Assembly: GCA_036488725.1 (NCBI GenBank)
Contig: DASXHD010000016.1
Location: forward strand, 62,001 to 126,000
Direction: 5' to 3'
Source: DASXHD01 sp036488725
Lineage (GTDB): Bacteria > Myxococcota_A > Polyangia > Polyangiales > Polyangiaceae
Length of the DNA: 64,000 bases
This document shows, piece after piece, positions 9,227 to 18,235 of the stretch. Every line of letters starts with the position of its first letter. The stretch's first letter is position 1. The position numbers were made by a program, and so were the translations under genes. The notes under the pieces were generated by a model. The model was not told the origin of the DNA. It searched no databases and saw only the letters and a program-made list of their open reading frames with translations.

Positions 9227-9367
9227 ATGATCTCGAAACACACGAGCTGGATCCGCATGCTTTTTCTCTGTCTTGCGACGTCCTTCGCGGCGAGCGCGCT
9301 CTCGGGATGCGTCGTCTACGATCACGGTCCGCGTCACGCGCGCCGCGAGCACCGTCACTGGCGCTGA
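9227..9367 (+). CDS. Small lipoprotein
   Basis: A 46-residue protein consisting mostly of a signal peptide (WIRMLFLCLATSFAASA) and a lipobox LSGC, followed by a short tail very rich in His and Arg (GPRHARREHRHWR). Two adjacent ATG codons (9224 and 9227) are both possible starts. Function unknown. The basic His-rich tail could bind metal or anionic polymers, but that is speculation. Confidence 0.6.
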   Translation: MISKHTSWIRMLFLCLATSFAASALSGCVVYDHGPRHARREHRHWR

Positions 9368-9372
9368 CCGAA

Positions 9373-11352
9373 TCAGTCTTCGTCTTTTTCGCGGAGCTTC
9401 GCGAGCACGCTGAAGTCCTCGAGCGTCGAGGTGTCGCCTTTGGTTTCGAGTGAGCCCGAGGCGACCTCCTTCAAGAGGCGCCGCATGATCTTTCCGCTGC
9501 GCGTCTTCGGGAGCGAATCGGTGAAGCGGATTTGATCCGGCCGCGCGAACTTTCCGATCTCTTTGTCGATGTGCGCGGTGAGCTGCTCTTTCAGCTGCTT
9601 GCTCGCGGTCTGTCCGCTCTTGAGCGTGACGAACGCGACGAGCGCTTGGCCTTTGAGCTCGTCGGCTTTGCCGACGGCTGCAGCTTCGGCGACCGACGGA
9701 TGCGAAACGAGCGCGCTCTCGATCTCGGCGGTGCCGATGCGATGCCCCGCGACGTTGAGCACGTCGTCGATGCGCCCGACGACCCAGTAGTAACTGTCCT
9801 CGTCGCGCCGCGCGCCGTCGCCGGTGAAATACATGCCCGGCAGCTGCGACCAGTAGGCTTGCTTGTAACGCGCGTCGTCGCCGTAGAGCGTGCGCGCCAT
9901 CGACGGCCACGGCCGCTTGAGCGCGAGCTTGCCGCCTTCGTTCGTTCCCGCGGGCGTGCCTTGGTCGTCTTTCACGACGACCGGATCGCAGCCAAAAAAG
10001 GGCAATCCAGTCGATCCCGGCTTGGTGAAGACCGCGCCCGGGAGCGTCGTCAGCATGATCGCGCCGGTCTCGGTCTGCCACCACGTGTCGACGATCGGGC
10101 AGCGCCCGCCGCCGATGTGGCCTTGGTACCAAATCCACGCTTCGGGATTGATCGGCTCGCCGACCGAGCCGAGGAGGCGCAGCGACGAGAGATCGTACTT
10201 CTTCGGCCACTCGTCGCCCGCGCGGATGAACGCGCGAATCGCCGTGGGCGCGGTGTAGAGGATCGAGACCTTGTGCTTTTGGATGATGCTCCAGAAGCGG
10301 CCCCAGTCGGGCGCGTTGGGCGCGCCTTCGTACATCATGCACGACGCGCCGCACGAGAGCGGCCCGTAGACGATGTACGAATGCCCCGTGACCCAGCCGA
10401 CGTCGGCGGTGCACCAATAGAGATCTTCGTCGCGCAGATCGAAGACGTACTTCGACGTGACGTGCGCGCCCGCGAGATAACCCGCGCTCGTGTGGAGGAC
10501 GCCCTTCGGTTTGCCCGTCGAGCCCGACGTATAAAGAATGAAGAGCGGATGCTCGGCGTCGAACGCATCGGGCGACTCGGCGCGCGCGATGGACGCGGGC
10601 GAAGCTTTGGCGAGCGCGTCGTGCCACGCGACGTCACGGCCGGGCTTCATCGTGATCGGCGCTTTCTCCGCGCCCATTCGCACGAAGACGATCGCTTTTT
10701 CGATCGTCGGCGTCTGCTCGAGCGCCTTGTCGACCATTTGTTTCAGCGGCACGACGTTGCCGCGGCGCCACGCGCCGTCTTGGGTGATGACGAGCTTCGC
10801 TTTGCAATCGTTGATGCGATCGCGCAGCGCCTCGGACGAGAAACCGCCGAAGACGACCGAGTGCGTCGCGCCGACGCGCGCGCACGCGAGCATCGCGATG
10901 GCGGCCTCGGGGACCATGCCCATGTAGATCGCGACGCGGTCGCCGGGCGCGACGCCGAGATCCAAGAGCGCGGCCGAGAGCTTCACGACCTCGCGGTGGA
11001 GCTCCGCGTACGTGAGCGTGCGCGTCTCGCCGGGCTCGCCTTCCCACACGATCGCGCGCCGGGTCGCCGCGGCGGTCTTCAAATGCCGATCGAGGCAGCT
11101 CTCGGTGACGTTCAGCTTCGCGCCGACGAAGAACTTCGCGTGCGGCAGGTCCCACTCGGAAAATTTCTCGAACGGCTTTCGAAAGACGAGGTCCTTCGTC
11201 TGCTCTTTCCAAAACGCTTCCGGCGCGTCGATCGACTGCTTGTAGAGCGCGAGATACTCGTCTTTCGACTTGATGCGCGCGCGCGCGACGAAGTCGGCGT
11301 TGGGCTCGAATTTCCGGTCTTCCTTGAGGCGTGAAACGATGGCGTCGGACAT
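9373..11352 (-). CDS. acs: Acetyl-CoA synthetase
   Basis: A 659-residue AMP-forming acetate:CoA ligase, matching the usual length of about 650. The A3 phosphate-binding motif LYTSGSTGKPKGVLH, the adenylate motif WWQTETGAIM and the C-terminal PKTRSGKIMRR loop are all present. The last holds the lysine that is acetylated in this family. The product is cytosolic and converts acetate, ATP and CoA to acetyl-CoA. It is divergent from the binding-protein pair, with 62 bases between starts. Confidence 0.97.
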   Translation of the reverse strand: MSDAIVSRLKEDRKFEPNADFVARARIKSKDEYLALYKQSIDAPEAFWKEQTKDLVFRKPFEKFSEWDLPHAKFFVGAKLNVTESCLDRHLKTAAATRRAIVWEGEPGETRTLTYAELHREVVKLSAALLDLGVAPGDRVAIYMGMVPEAAIAMLACARVGATHSVVFGGFSSEALRDRINDCKAKLVITQDGAWRRGNVVPLKQMVDKALEQTPTIEKAIVFVRMGAEKAPITMKPGRDVAWHDALAKASPASIARAESPDAFDAEHPLFILYTSGSTGKPKGVLHTSAGYLAGAHVTSKYVFDLRDEDLYWCTADVGWVTGHSYIVYGPLSCGASCMMYEGAPNAPDWGRFWSIIQKHKVSILYTAPTAIRAFIRAGDEWPKKYDLSSLRLLGSVGEPINPEAWIWYQGHIGGGRCPIVDTWWQTETGAIMLTTLPGAVFTKPGSTGLPFFGCDPVVVKDDQGTPAGTNEGGKLALKRPWPSMARTLYGDDARYKQAYWSQLPGMYFTGDGARRDEDSYYWVVGRIDDVLNVAGHRIGTAEIESALVSHPSVAEAAAVGKADELKGQALVAFVTLKSGQTASKQLKEQLTAHIDKEIGKFARPDQIRFTDSLPKTRSGKIMRRLLKEVASGSLETKGDTSTLEDFSVLAKLREKDED

Positions 11353-11414
11353 GGCCCTCGCACCCTCCGAAATGGAGGCGGCCTTGTCAAGGCTCGGCGG
11401 TGTACACTGATCGC

Positions 11415-12995
11415 ATGACTTCCTTGCGCACGGCGGCGATCCTGCTCGGATCGGGTGCGCTCGCGTGCTCGCTCATCGTGCAGACGAGCGGCGTGCAGTG
11501 CAACGTCGACGCGGACTGCGCGGCGCGCGGCTTCGACGCCGGCGGCGCGGCGATCGTGTGCATCGAGAATGCGTGCGTCGGCCCGGGTGTCGGCGGACCG
11601 TGCGACACGACCGCAGACTGCGTGACGCGCAGCGCCGGCCAGCCCGCGATTTGCCGCCAAGACACGAAGGAGTGCGTGCCTCTTCTCTCGCAGGACTGCG
11701 CGAACGTCTACGGCGACTACAAGAGCGACGACGCGATCATCCTCGGCTCGATCCTCTCGCTCAAAGGCGCGAACGCGAGCTCCGGCCAGTCGGAGCTGCA
11801 GAGCGCCGAGCTCGCGCTCGACGACTTCACCAACACGATCGTCGGCCTCCCCGGCGGCGCAGACGGCAAGCCGCGCCCGCTCGCGCTCGTCGAGTGCGAC
11901 GACTCGGCCGACGACACCGTCGCGCAGCGCTCGGCGACGCATCTCGTGAACGACATCGGCGTGCCGGCGATCCTCGGCCCCGACTCGAGCGGTCTCGTCA
12001 CGGCGGTCATCAACAACGTGACCATTCCGAAGAACGTCCTCCTCATCTCACCCGCGGCGACGAGCGCGACCCTCTCGGGCATCTCGCAATATTTTTGGCG
12101 CACGGCGCCGTCGGACGACATTCAAGCTGTGCCGCTCCGTCTCTCGGTGGGCGAGATCGCGTCGGCCGCGAGCCTCTCGACCATCAAGCTCGCCGTCGTC
12201 TACAAAAACGATTCGTACGGCACGGGCCTCTTCACGGCGGTGACGTCGTCGCTCTCGATCAACGGCGCGCTGGTCGGCGATCCCGCGAACGCAGGCAATT
12301 TCAAGCCGATTTCGTATCAAGCCGACGGCTCGGATCTGTCCAATGCCGTGAGCCAAGTCGTGTCGTTCCAGCCGAACGTCATCGCGCTCTTCGGCACGAA
12401 CGAAGTCATCTCGAGCGGCCTCGACGCGATCGAGTCCGGCTGGACCGGCGGCGCGCGGCCTTATTACCTCGTCTCCGACGGCGGCGAAGTGCAAGAGCTC
12501 CTCGACGAGATCAGCGCGCAGCCGGGCGTCCTCGCGCGCGTGCGCGGCACGGTTCCCGGCACGAACAACCCGCTCTTTCAAGCGTTCGCGCTGCAGTATC
12601 AGGGCAAGTATCAAGCGGCCGCCGACGTGTTCGGCATGGCCGGCTCCTACGACTCGATTTATCTCATGGCGTATTCGATCGCGTCGCTCGGCAGCTCCGC
12701 GGTCGACGGCACCGGCATGGCGAACGGCATGGACAAGATGGTGGGCGGCGTGCCGACCGACGTTGGCACCGGACAAATGCAATCGGCGCTGAGCGCGCTG
12801 AAAGGCGGCGGAGCGATCGACATCAACGGCGCGAGCGGCCCCCTCGACTTCGATCTCAATCAGCACGAAGCACCGAGCGACATCGAGGTATGGTGCGTGG
12901 TGCTCGACGGAAAGGGCAACCCGAGCTTCATTCCCTCGGGCCGCTCCTACGACTCGGCGACGCAACAAATGGTGGGTATGTACAAATGTCCGTGA
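11415..12995 (+). CDS. Cysteine-rich lipoprotein with periplasmic-binding-protein (Leu/Ile/Val type) fold, copy 1
   Basis: A 526-residue protein. The signal peptide ends in a lipobox (GSGALAC), so it is probably lipidated. Residues about 18-100 form a Cys-rich module with spaced CNVDADC, VCIENAC and PCDTTADC motifs. The rest resembles type I periplasmic binding proteins of branched-chain amino acid ABC transporters: FTNTIVGLPGG, a GPDSSGLVTAVINN loop and KLAVVYKNDSYGTG. No permease or ATPase gene lies nearby, so it may be an orphan receptor rather than a transport component. Its 3' end overlaps the next gene, a clear paralogue with the same plan. Confidence 0.83.
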   Translation: MTSLRTAAILLGSGALACSLIVQTSGVQCNVDADCAARGFDAGGAAIVCIENACVGPGVGGPCDTTADCVTRSAGQPAICRQDTKECVPLLSQDCANVYGDYKSDDAIILGSILSLKGANASSGQSELQSAELALDDFTNTIVGLPGGADGKPRPLALVECDDSADDTVAQRSATHLVNDIGVPAILGPDSSGLVTAVINNVTIPKNVLLISPAATSATLSGISQYFWRTAPSDDIQAVPLRLSVGEIASAASLSTIKLAVVYKNDSYGTGLFTAVTSSLSINGALVGDPANAGNFKPISYQADGSDLSNAVSQVVSFQPNVIALFGTNEVISSGLDAIESGWTGGARPYYLVSDGGEVQELLDEISAQPGVLARVRGTVPGTNNPLFQAFALQYQGKYQAAADVFGMAGSYDSIYLMAYSIASLGSSAVDGTGMANGMDKMVGGVPTDVGTGQMQSALSALKGGGAIDINGASGPLDFDLNQHEAPSDIEVWCVVLDGKGNPSFIPSGRSYDSATQQMVGMYKCP

Positions 12996-14584
12996 AGCGC
13001 ATGATCGCGATGGCTGTCTTGCCGCTCGCCGCCGCGTGCTCTCTCCTCGTGCAGACGAGCGGCGTTCAGTGCAACACCAACGACGACTGCGCCGCGCGTG
13101 GATTCGACGCCGGCGGCGCGGCGATCGTCTGCACGGCGGACCACGTTTGCGTCGGCCCCGGCGTCGGCGGCCCGTGCTCGACCAACGCCGAGTGCATCAC
13201 CCGCAACGGCGGCCAGCCCGCGATTTGCCGCCAAGACAACCAAACTTGTCAGCCGCTGCTTTCGGCGGATTGTCCGAAAGTCTACGGCGACCCCACGAGC
13301 GACGACGCGATCGTGCTCGGCGGCATCTTCACGCTGACCGGCGTCAACGCGACGAGCGGCATCGCGCGCATGCAGAGCATCGAGCTCGCGATCGACGACT
13401 TCACGCAGACGGTGGTCGGCTTGCCCGGCGGCTCCGGCGGAAAGCCGCGCCCGCTCGTGCTCGTCGAGTGCGACGATCAATCCGACAACACCGACGCGAC
13501 CAACGCCGCGAACCATCTCATCGCGGTCGGTGTGCCGGCGATCATCGGCCCGGGCGGCAGCGGGCTCGTCACCGCCGTCATTCAAAACGCGACCATCCCG
13601 GCCGGCGTCCTCGTCATCTCGCCGTCGGCGACGAGCACTTCGCTGAGCGGCACGAGCCCGCTCTTCTGGCGCACGGCGCCTTCGGACGTGGTCCAAGCGA
13701 TCGCGATGCAAGATCAAGTCGGCGCGCTCGAGACTGCCTTCAAGGCGGCGAACCCGACCATCACGAAGCTCAAGCTCGCCGTCGGGTACCAAGACAACAC
13801 TTACGGCACCGGCCTCGAAGGCGCGCTCACGACCGGCCTCACGCTGAACGGCGTGTCGCTCAGCGACCCGCAAAACAGCGGCTTTTTCACGCCGCTCCAA
13901 TACAGCGCGACGTCGCTCGACCCGAGCAGCGCGGCGCAGCAAGTCCTCGCCGACAACGACAACCTCATCGTCGGAATCGGCACGACCGAGATCATCACCA
14001 AGTTCCTCACGCCGATCGAATCGAACTGGAGCGGGAGCGCGCCGCGCCCGCTCTACCTCTTCAGCGACGCAGGCGAGAAGCCCGAGCTACTCACCGAGGT
14101 CACGGGCAACGACGCGCTGCGCGTCCGCGTGCGCGGCACCGTGCCGGGAACCAACAACGCGCTCTTCGGCGCGTTCAACCTCCAGTACCAAGGCAAGTAC
14201 CAAGCGATCGCCAACGTCTTCGGAATGGCCGGCGCGTACGACTCGCTTTATCTCCTCGCGTACGACATCGTATCGCTCGGCACGCAGCCGATCACCGGCG
14301 CGAACCTCTCGAGCGCGATGGCGAAGATGGTCGGCGGCCAAAAGCTCGCGGTCGGCGCGGCCAACATCAAGACCGCGTTCCAAGTCCTCCAGAGCGGCAA
14401 CGCGATCGACATCGACGGCGCGAGCGGCCCGCTCGACTTCGACCTCACGCAGCACGAAGCCAAGAGCGACATCACCGTCTGGTGCATCGGCAAAGACGGC
14501 AACGGCAACCCGACGTTCCTCTCTTCAGGCCGCTTCTACGACGCGCCGTCGGGCACGATGAAGGGCAGCTTCAGCTGTCCGTGA
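12986..14584 (+). CDS. Cysteine-rich lipoprotein with periplasmic-binding-protein fold, copy 2
   Basis: A 532-residue protein. It shares the whole plan and many blocks of identity with the preceding gene: the lipobox LAAAC, the Cys-rich N-terminal module, IIGPGGSGLVTAVIQN, and RVRGTVPGTNNALF near the C-terminal half. The two are a tandem duplication that has diverged. The ATG at 12986 overlaps the upstream gene by 10 bases. A GTG at 12992, forming GTGA with the upstream stop, is an alternative start. As with copy 1, no ABC transporter partner is visible. Confidence 0.83.
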   Translation: MSVKRMIAMAVLPLAAACSLLVQTSGVQCNTNDDCAARGFDAGGAAIVCTADHVCVGPGVGGPCSTNAECITRNGGQPAICRQDNQTCQPLLSADCPKVYGDPTSDDAIVLGGIFTLTGVNATSGIARMQSIELAIDDFTQTVVGLPGGSGGKPRPLVLVECDDQSDNTDATNAANHLIAVGVPAIIGPGGSGLVTAVIQNATIPAGVLVISPSATSTSLSGTSPLFWRTAPSDVVQAIAMQDQVGALETAFKAANPTITKLKLAVGYQDNTYGTGLEGALTTGLTLNGVSLSDPQNSGFFTPLQYSATSLDPSSAAQQVLADNDNLIVGIGTTEIITKFLTPIESNWSGSAPRPLYLFSDAGEKPELLTEVTGNDALRVRVRGTVPGTNNALFGAFNLQYQGKYQAIANVFGMAGAYDSLYLLAYDIVSLGTQPITGANLSSAMAKMVGGQKLAVGAANIKTAFQVLQSGNAIDIDGASGPLDFDLTQHEAKSDITVWCIGKDGNGNPTFLSSGRFYDAPSGTMKGSFSCP

Positions 14585-14588
14585 CGCT

Positions 14589-15539
14589 CTAAAATCGGCC
14601 CATCAGCATCGCGCCGGTCGGGCCGACGAAGAGACGCGCGCTCGGCTTGCTGTCGTTGATCGGCTCCGGCTTCGCGAGGAGGGTCATGACCGTCGCGACG
14701 CCGACCGCGATCACCGTGCAGCCGAGCGCGATGTCGCTCGTCAGCGCGAACGCGCGCGCGCCGTCTTGCGAGCTCTTGATTTGGCTCGCGGTCACGCCGT
14801 AGGTGCCGAGCTTGCTCTCTGCGTCGCTGGAAAAAACGAGCGCGATGACGCCCGTCGCGCCCCACACCGCGAAGAGCCCGCCAGCGATGCCCCACGCGGC
14901 CCACGGAACGTGCCTGCGCGTCTCGACGTGCGGCGGCGGCAGCTGCGGTTGCGGCTGCGGTTGCTGCGGCGTCTCGGTCTCGATGTCGAGGTTGATCGAC
15001 GTCGTGTCGCCGCCCGCTATTTCGATCGTCTTTTCCGCCGGCGGCTTGCCGTCGACGCTCGCGGTGATCTTGCGCTTGCCCTGGCTCACCGTGATCGGAT
15101 GCGAGAGCGGCGAGGTGCCGACCTTCTCGTCATCGACCGAAATGTCCGCGCCCGGCACGTTCACGACGACGCGCACCGTCGCGACGCGCGCCTTCAGCTT
15201 CGAAATTTCCTTGTCGACGTAGCTTCGCCGATCGCGCGCGACGGCCGACCCGCCGTCGCCGAGATAACGCGTGAACGCATCGAGCGAGCACGCGTAGTTC
15301 TGGAGCTGGTAGCAAGTCTGCGCGACGTTGTAGAGGACGTGATAGTCCTGCGCGATTTCGTACGCGCGCCGAAACTCGATCAGCGCGTTGGTGAAGTCGT
15401 TCTCGTCGTAGAGATCGACGCCGCGCTGGAAGTGCGGGAGCGCCTCTTCGATTTTCTGCTTCTGCGGTTGACGCGTTTGCGCCAACGCATTTCCCGAAAC
15501 CGCGAGGGCGGCGAGCATCCAAAGCGCGCGTGCACGCAT
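14589..15539 (-). CDS. Exported TPR/PEGA-domain protein with C-terminal membrane segments
   Basis: A 316-residue protein. A signal peptide (MLAALAVSGNALAQ) precedes TPR-like helices (ALPHFQRGVDLYDENDFTNA, then AYEIAQDYHVLYNVAQTCYQ). A beta-rich PEGA-like segment follows (VNVPGADISVDDEKVG) and then a Pro/Gln-rich linker. Two hydrophobic segments lie near the C-terminus (AAWGIAGGLFAVWGATGVIA and DIALGCTVIAVGVATVMTLL). This arrangement is common in myxobacterial proteomes and its role is not known. The start at 15539 is the only one that gives a signal peptide; the frame upstream is antisense to the neighbouring gene. Confidence 0.78.
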   Translation of the reverse strand: MRARALWMLAALAVSGNALAQTRQPQKQKIEEALPHFQRGVDLYDENDFTNALIEFRRAYEIAQDYHVLYNVAQTCYQLQNYACSLDAFTRYLGDGGSAVARDRRSYVDKEISKLKARVATVRVVVNVPGADISVDDEKVGTSPLSHPITVSQGKRKITASVDGKPPAEKTIEIAGGDTTSINLDIETETPQQPQPQPQLPPPHVETRRHVPWAAWGIAGGLFAVWGATGVIALVFSSDAESKLGTYGVTASQIKSSQDGARAFALTSDIALGCTVIAVGVATVMTLLAKPEPINDSKPSARLFVGPTGAMLMGRF

Positions 15540-15553
15540 CGCCCCGCAGGATG

Positions 15554-16366
15554 TCACCAATCGCGCCGGAAGGGAAATACGAGCTGTTTGACGAACGCGC
15601 CGGGCACCGGTGCGTCGGTGCCGAACGCCTCCGGCTGCGCGGTCGGACAAAAATAAGTCCCGAAGATCAAATCCCAAACGGGCAAGAGGCCGCCGAAGTT
15701 CACGCCTTGTTTCATGCCCTCGGGGAGCACGTCGGGATGCGCGTGGTGCCACCGGTGAAAGAGCGGCGTCACCAGAACGTAGCGAACGAAGCTCCGTCCG
15801 AAGGACACGTTCGCGTGAAGGAGAATCCCGTAGAGCCTGAGCGGCGCCGCGACGACGAGCACGCGCGGATCGAAGCCGACGACGAGGAGCGCCGCGCCGG
15901 TCGCGATCGTCGCGAACGCTTCGCCCGCCGGGTGATTGCGCGCGCCCGCGAGCCAATCGAGCGCGCGTGACGAGTGATGCACGACGTGAAGCCGCCACAG
16001 CGCGCCGTGGTGCATCGCGCGGTGCGCCCAGTACCCGACGAGATCGGCGAACACGATCGCAAGCGGGGCCTGCAGCAAAATCGGAAGCGCCGCGAGGCGC
16101 GCCTCGTGACGCCAGACGTCATAGAGGTGCGATCGATCGTGCGGCAGCCCGAACGCGAGCACGAACGCGAAGAACGTCGCGAGCGCCGCGACGCCCACGA
16201 GCTTCTGCGTGACGAGCCCGTTGAAGACGACGTGCGCGACGTCGGTCAATCGCTCGCGCGCGACGAGCCGCGTTCGAATCGGCGCGCCGCGCGCGTCGCG
16301 CGCCGGGAAAACCCGCTCGATTCCGCGCAAGAGAGCCCCGATGACGACGAACAAAACGACGCCCAT
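15554..16366 (-). CDS. Sterol desaturase / fatty acid hydroxylase family membrane oxygenase
   Basis: A 270-residue membrane protein. The three His clusters of the di-iron hydroxylase superfamily are visible: HRAMHH, HVVHHS and HRWHH. Between them are hydrophobic helices (LPILLQAPLAIVFADLVGYW). The family hydroxylates or desaturates lipids such as sterols, carotenoids or alkylglycerols in the membrane. The exact substrate cannot be told from sequence. It is followed by the TPR/PEGA gene 14 bases away on the same strand. Confidence 0.88.
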   Translation of the reverse strand: MGVVLFVVIGALLRGIERVFPARDARGAPIRTRLVARERLTDVAHVVFNGLVTQKLVGVAALATFFAFVLAFGLPHDRSHLYDVWRHEARLAALPILLQAPLAIVFADLVGYWAHRAMHHGALWRLHVVHHSSRALDWLAGARNHPAGEAFATIATGAALLVVGFDPRVLVVAAPLRLYGILLHANVSFGRSFVRYVLVTPLFHRWHHAHPDVLPEGMKQGVNFGGLLPVWDLIFGTYFCPTAQPEAFGTDAPVPGAFVKQLVFPFRRDW

Positions 16367-16399
16367 GGGGAATCATTCGTCCGAGCCCCCGAAGAAATT

Positions 16400-16735
16400 T
16401 CAGGGCTTGAAAATCGTCGTCAGCTTCGCGATGCAGTGCCCGGCCTCGGCGCTCGTCACGACCCCGTCCGCCGTGACCGCGTCGGTGCACGCGCGCGACT
16501 CGAGGACGAACTTGTCGACCGCCGCGCTCTGCGCGGAGTCGAGCCGAGGCTGCATCTTCTTGGCCTGCGCGATCCAGGCATCCATGAGCTTCCGATAATT
16601 CGCAGCGCTCATCGGAAAGCGCATCACCGGAACGTGCTCGTGCGTGTGCTTCGGATGGCTGTCGCGCTCTTGCGCCGACGCATGCGGCGCGAGAAATACG
16701 AACGCGAGCATCGCGAGGGCGCCTGCGGCTTTCAT
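16400..16735 (-). CDS. Small exported protein of unknown function (pilin-cluster tail)
   Basis: A 111-residue protein with a signal peptide (LAMLAFVFLAPHASAQ) followed by a His-rich stretch (SHPKHTHEHVPVMRFPM) and a helical domain with two Cys residues. I do not recognise a family. Its ATG overlaps the stop of the gene before it by 4 bases, so it is translated with the pilin cluster genes and ends that run. Confidence 0.7.
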   Translation of the reverse strand: MKAAGALAMLAFVFLAPHASAQERDSHPKHTHEHVPVMRFPMSAANYRKLMDAWIAQAKKMQPRLDSAQSAAVDKFVLESRACTDAVTADGVVTSAEAGHCIAKLTTIFKP

Positions 16736-17721
16736 TCGGGCCTTCCCGCGGGGGCCTTTTCGACCGCGCCCATCTCACCGACGAGCACCTGGGTCGTGCC
16801 GTCGTCGGAGCGGATCGAGATCATCGCCTGAAGCCCCTCGCGCGCGTACCAGCGACCGAGCTCGTGATCTTGATCGCGATTCGGGTCGTCGATCTTGAGC
16901 CAGCCGCGCTGTTCCATTTGCCAATCGAAAGACTTGAGTACGACGTCGGGCGCGTCGGTGGTCTCGTAGATGCGAGCGGTGTACGGCGCGCCGAGCGCTT
17001 CGGCCGTGAAACGCCGCACGGAATGATTCGGCCGCGGCAGTGTCGCCGAGTCGGAGCCGGGCGCGTCCGTCGGACCATCGTTCATGAGCTTCGACGTGTC
17101 GAATTCGCCGTCGGTCCAGATCGTTTGGATGGACGTCGTCCCGTTCGCGTTCTGCTGCGCATGCACGAACCGCAGATCACCGAAGTCGTTGAGGTTGCTC
17201 GACGCAGCAAAAGCTTTCGCTCCGTCGAGGAAGCTCGTCTTCCGCTCTCCGCGCGCGAAGCAGAGTACGACGCCGTCGTGCTTCGTCTCGTCGTCGCGGC
17301 GCAGAACGCCGAGCGTGCTCAACCCAGGCATCGTCGGCAAGGGTTTGGCTTGGACGGCCTTGAGATTTCCCCACGCCATCGTCCCGAGCGAAGCTGCCGA
17401 ATCGCGCTGGCAATGAGCTTCGAAGCGATCGAGCACGGTTTTCACGGGCGCATCCATCGTCCCCGATCCCACGCTGATCTTTTGGCCGTTGATGCGAATC
17501 GCCGACGCGGTCCCGATCATGTCTTTCATGTCGGCGAGATTGCGACCGAGCTTCAGCCCGTCGTCCTTCACGTCGGCGACCGCGCTGCGCACGGTGAGCG
17601 CGCCGAACCCGAGCGACACGACGGCGCCGTACGCAATCACGCGGCCCATGGCGATCCACCGACGGAGCGACGCCCCGATGTTGGCGCGCTTACGACCCAA
17701 GAGCCAGAGTTGAACGAACAT
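16732..17721 (-). CDS. Exported or membrane-anchored protein of unknown function in Tad pilin cluster
   Basis: A 329-residue protein with an N-terminal hydrophobic segment (VIAYGAVVSLGFGALTV). A second start at the internal ATG before GRVIAYG would give a cleaner signal anchor. The body is soluble and lacks motifs I recognise; it repeats charged beta-rich segments such as DVVLKSFDWQMEQRGW. It lies 13 bases after the second TadE-like gene and overlaps the small exported protein. Position suggests a periplasmic accessory of the pilin-like system. Confidence 0.72.
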   Translation of the reverse strand: MFVQLWLLGRKRANIGASLRRWIAMGRVIAYGAVVSLGFGALTVRSAVADVKDDGLKLGRNLADMKDMIGTASAIRINGQKISVGSGTMDAPVKTVLDRFEAHCQRDSAASLGTMAWGNLKAVQAKPLPTMPGLSTLGVLRRDDETKHDGVVLCFARGERKTSFLDGAKAFAASSNLNDFGDLRFVHAQQNANGTTSIQTIWTDGEFDTSKLMNDGPTDAPGSDSATLPRPNHSVRRFTAEALGAPYTARIYETTDAPDVVLKSFDWQMEQRGWLKIDDPNRDQDHELGRWYAREGLQAMISIRSDDGTTQVLVGEMGAVEKAPAGRPE

Positions 17722-17734
17722 GAACGGCGCCTCC

Positions 17735-18223
17735 TCAGAAGAAGCTCTTCACGGTGTCCCAGAGATACGAGAAGACGTTTCGCCCCTCGGGGATTTCGTT
17801 GCACATCACGTGACTGTCGGTCGTGATCTTGTGCGGCCCCGCGAATAGCCTCGAGGTGGGCGCGTAATCCCATGTCTCGGTGTCCGAGCCGCTCGCGACC
17901 CAGAGGCCCGAGCTCACCTGCGCGCTGCTTCCAGGGTCGATCTTGCTCCCCGGGTTGTCGCCGCCCGACGTCGCGCCCCCGGGAACCTCGTCCCCGAACC
18001 CTGGCAGCGCCTCGCCGCTCGTGCAGCCCACGGAGGCTTTCAGCCAAACCTGGTTACGTGCACGCAAGAACGACGTGTATTTCGTTTGATAAGTTCCACC
18101 CAGGTGGACCGTCATCATCATCATCATCGCAAAAACAGGAGCGAGGATCCCGGCCTCCACCATCGCGACGCCGCGGTTCCTCCGGCGTGCTGCGATTCGC
18201 GCGATTCGAGATCTTCTATCCAT
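17735..18223 (-). CDS. TadE-like pseudopilin 2
   Basis: A 162-residue protein with a basic N-terminus followed by RGVAMVEAGILAPVFAMMMM. That is a TadE-type segment with the conserved Glu five residues after Gly and a following hydrophobic helix. The C-terminal domain is short and has two Cys. TadE-like proteins are minor pseudopilins of Tad (Flp) pilus systems, processed by prepilin peptidase and assembled in the inner membrane. It follows the TadG-like gene by 12 bases. Confidence 0.75.
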   Translation of the reverse strand: MDRRSRIARIAARRRNRGVAMVEAGILAPVFAMMMMMTVHLGGTYQTKYTSFLRARNQVWLKASVGCTSGEALPGFGDEVPGGATSGGDNPGSKIDPGSSAQVSSGLWVASGSDTETWDYAPTSRLFAGPHKITTDSHVMCNEIPEGRNVFSYLWDTVKSFF

Positions 18224-18235
18224 TGGCGATCTCCA

